30,936 nucleotides of DNA from a virus. Both the position numbers and the translations under genes were made by a program. The stretch lies in the IMG/VR virus record IMGVR_UViG_3300042898_000245, positions 1 to 30,936 of that record; one strand, written 5' to 3'. Below are positions 29,531-30,936 of the stretch, in pieces (positions within the stretch are counted from its first letter, which is position 1; each line of letters begins with the position of its first letter). The notes below the pieces were generated by a model that had not been told where the DNA came from, ran no database searches, and saw nothing but the letters and a program-made list of their open reading frames with translations.

Positions 29531-30153
29531 TATTTATTATTTAATTCATTTACATATTGAGCATAATATTCAGAGCATGCTATTAATCTCTCTTTTATCT
29601 GTTCTTCAATGGCTAAGTCTCTCTCATATCTTAACACAGTTACCCTATGGTGTGCAGGTATGTGTTTGACCTTATGAATTGATTTGTTATCCCAATCAGT
29701 GAGCAGAGTATCATCTGTATCATACATGGTGTACACTAACTCAAATGATGGCCTATCATACAGCCACATGTATGCTCTACCCTGCCACTCATAATCTGAG
29801 TTCTCACCTTCTGATGGTGTTGCCGGGAAGGTTTCTAATGACCAGGAGCTCTTAATGTCAATGATTACCTCATCAAGTAAGATATCACAACACCCTGACA
29901 TGAGGTCATTAGTTACTCTGATTGTGTTCTTAGTGTACTTTTTAGTGAAACGAACATCATTGAGTAAGTCAATACCATCCTGCTCCCAATCAGTTCCTTT
30001 GATCATTGGCTTAGTCTTAATGTCTGAGCTATATCCAAAGAAATCCTGTTTTGCAATTTTTCTAATCTCAGACTTAGCAGTCTCAGATAAGAGCTCAGAC
30101 TTACTCCTGGAGTTAGTCATGAGCTTACCTAATTGTGATGGCCTCCATTTCAT
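29530..30153 (-). CDS. PD-(D/E)XK exonuclease (YqaJ/lambda exonuclease-like)
   Basis: A 207-aa protein with the alkaline-exonuclease core: MIKGTDWEQDGIDLLND (Glu57), then SGCCDILLDEVIIDIKSSWS (Asp90, Asp99, Lys101), then YEWQGRAYMWLYD (the QxxxY motif, Gln124 and Tyr128). Such enzymes resect 5' ends of double-stranded DNA so that the annealing protein can load. The pairing with ERF on one side and the ssDNA-binding gene on the other makes a complete phage recombination set. Its start overlaps the ERF stop as ATGA. Confidence 0.8.
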   Translation of the reverse strand: MKWRPSQLGKLMTNSRSKSELLSETAKSEIRKIAKQDFFGYSSDIKTKPMIKGTDWEQDGIDLLNDVRFTKKYTKNTIRVTNDLMSGCCDILLDEVIIDIKSSWSLETFPATPSEGENSDYEWQGRAYMWLYDRPSFELVYTMYDTDDTLLTDWDNKSIHKVKHIPAHHRVTVLRYERDLAIEEQIKERLIACSEYYAQYVNELNNK

Positions 30154-30704
30154 AGTTGTGCCTCCTGTTCTTTGGTTAGATAGAACTTAGCTTTTAATTC
30201 CTCAACTGTGAACTCATTAGCTTTAATCTTAGCAAGAGCATTATTGAAACGTTCAGTTGACAATGACTCTTTTTTAGTCTCAGTTGGTGTCTCCTTAGAT
30301 GCCTGTTGACCATCATCATCCACTGCCTGCAATGAGAGAGCACTTTGAAGGGTGTAACGTCTGTAGTAAGTGATTGCACTACCCATTTGTTGTGGTGTGA
30401 TACCTTGAGGTAAGTCCATACATGACTCGAGCATTACACCTGAGTCAATATCTACTATTTGAGTGCATACACTATTACCTTGAATAGGTTGGATAAGTAG
30501 CAAGCCATTCTCTAATAGTACAGGCTCAACAGTGCTAAGGATAGCATTAAGGTCAGCATATTTTGAGTGATGACTTTGTGCGTTCTTAGTAACCTTGCCA
30601 ATGGCTAACTTTGCCCTGTGTAGTTTTTGATGTAGAGTAAGTGTGTTACTCAACTCATTTAGCTCCTTGATTTTCTCAGTAGCTGTTTTGATTTCTTTTT
30701 CCAT
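30150..30704 (-). CDS. erf: ERF-family single-strand annealing protein
   Basis: A 184-aa protein. Residues 25-145 fit the ERF family: HRAKLAIGKVTKNAQSHHSK, then YADLNAILSTVEPVLLENG, then LLLIQPIQG, and MGSAITYYRRYTLQSALSL with DDDGQQ. The last block is the ERF signature. It anneals complementary strands during phage recombination. The start at 30704 is chosen because the longer frame to 30746 would translate the promoter. The leader AAAAACAGTATG is shared with the first gene of the other early operon. Confidence 0.85.
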   Translation of the reverse strand: MEKEIKTATEKIKELNELSNTLTLHQKLHRAKLAIGKVTKNAQSHHSKYADLNAILSTVEPVLLENGLLLIQPIQGNSVCTQIVDIDSGVMLESCMDLPQGITPQQMGSAITYYRRYTLQSALSLQAVDDDGQQASKETPTETKKESLSTERFNNALAKIKANEFTVEELKAKFYLTKEQEAQL

Positions 30705-30724
30705 ACTGTTTTTATTTATTGCAT

Positions 30725-30755
30725 CAAAGTTAATAAAAGATTGCATAAGTACAAA
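30725..30755 (-). promoter_or_regulatory. Leftward early promoter for the recombination block
   Basis: The -33 box TTTG (30752-30755) and -7 box TAACTTTG (30725-30732) are spaced by exactly 19 nt. This equals the promoter at 8294-8324 in -7 box and spacing. It lies between the stop of the split 119-aa gene and the ERF start and rules out the longer ERF frame. Confidence 0.85.
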
Positions 30756-30764
30756 ATAAAGTTA

Positions 30765-30936
30765 TTAACATTTGTATGTTAGTTCCTCTCCAGTCAGTGC
30801 AAAGTACATATTTTCAAGTTGGTGAACGTATTGATTATTACCTATTCTTAATACATGACCATCAACTTTAATTAGAAAATAATTAAAAAATCCTAACTCA
30901 ACACCAAAATCACCTTTCATAAATACTCTATCAGTA
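30765..30936 (-). CDS. C-terminal part of the split 119-aa hypothetical protein
   Basis: This is the 3' end of the gene that begins at 315. Only 30765-30809 adds new sequence, because the rest is the terminal overlap. The reading frame stays open across the join and ends in TAA at 30765-30767. The stop lies just upstream of the leftward ERF promoter (30725-30755), so the replication block ends where the recombination block begins. No obvious terminator hairpin separates them. Confidence 0.85.
   Translation of the reverse strand, partial: TDRVFMKGDFGVELGFFNYFLIKVDGHVLRIGNNQYVHQLENMYFALTGEELTYKC
30810..30936. repeat. Terminal direct repeat, right copy (assembly overlap)
   Basis: Exact copy of the first 127 bases. 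Trimming one copy restores the circle. No recombination gene, attachment site or inverted end marks this boundary. Confidence 0.9.

Overview
The window is almost certainly one complete, circularly assembled genome of a small tailed phage (siphovirus-like) of a Bacteroidetes host. The last 127 bases (30810-30936) repeat the first 127 (1-127) exactly. Joining them gives a 30,809 bp circle and repairs a gene cut by the contig ends. A Bacteroidetes host is suggested by promoters of the form TTTG-N19-TAnnTTTG, the lack of Shine-Dalgarno sequences before most starts, and typical Bacteroidetes phage families: a BT4734/VirE-N primase, a DUF3127 ssDNA-binding protein, and small proteins ending QYYNETF or carrying YVHQLQNLYFALTG. 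No integrase, lysogeny repressor, tRNA, insertion sequence or CRISPR array was seen, so a lytic lifestyle is the simplest reading (inference).

Nearly all genes lie on the minus strand and run leftward, with 1-30 nt overlaps or tiny gaps. A first early block (promoter 8294-8324, terminator 4668-4698) holds a CxxCxGxG zinc protein, an HNH endonuclease, an array of small cassette-like genes joined by one repeated junction sequence, micro-ORFs, and a stand-alone DnaA domain IV-like protein. A 457 bp AT-rich non-coding region follows, with repeats, a promoter and a structured leader. It leads into the replication block: primase-helicase, CoiA-like nuclease, VRR-NUC nuclease, a 33-aa basic protein, and the gene that crosses the contig ends. 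A second perfect promoter (30725-30755) drives recombination genes: ERF annealing protein, PD-(D/E)XK exonuclease, DUF3127 ssDNA-binding protein and an HTH protein. These run into small membrane and regulatory genes, including a sigma-factor-like protein.

The virion genes follow, still leftward: small and large terminase, two large tail-tip proteins, tape measure, tail terminator-like protein, fibre-like proteins, gp10-like neck protein, XkdF-like protease/scaffold, major capsid protein, tail tube, portal and connector. A membrane coiled-coil protein, holin and an L,D-transpeptidase-like lysin come next, and the block ends at a terminator (8475-8530). The only plus-strand genes are two overlapping tail-assembly-chaperone-like ORFs (14771-16025) set inside this block.

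The signals most worth following are: a 12-nt element TACAATATAGG(T/C) that directly abuts the start codon of five genes in the virion/late region, in a genome that encodes a sigma-like protein; the cassette array with its repeated stop/start junctions; 11-bp iterons at 8433-8475; a mutually exclusive hairpin pair in the primase leader; and an SSB-type acidic tail on the primase-helicase.
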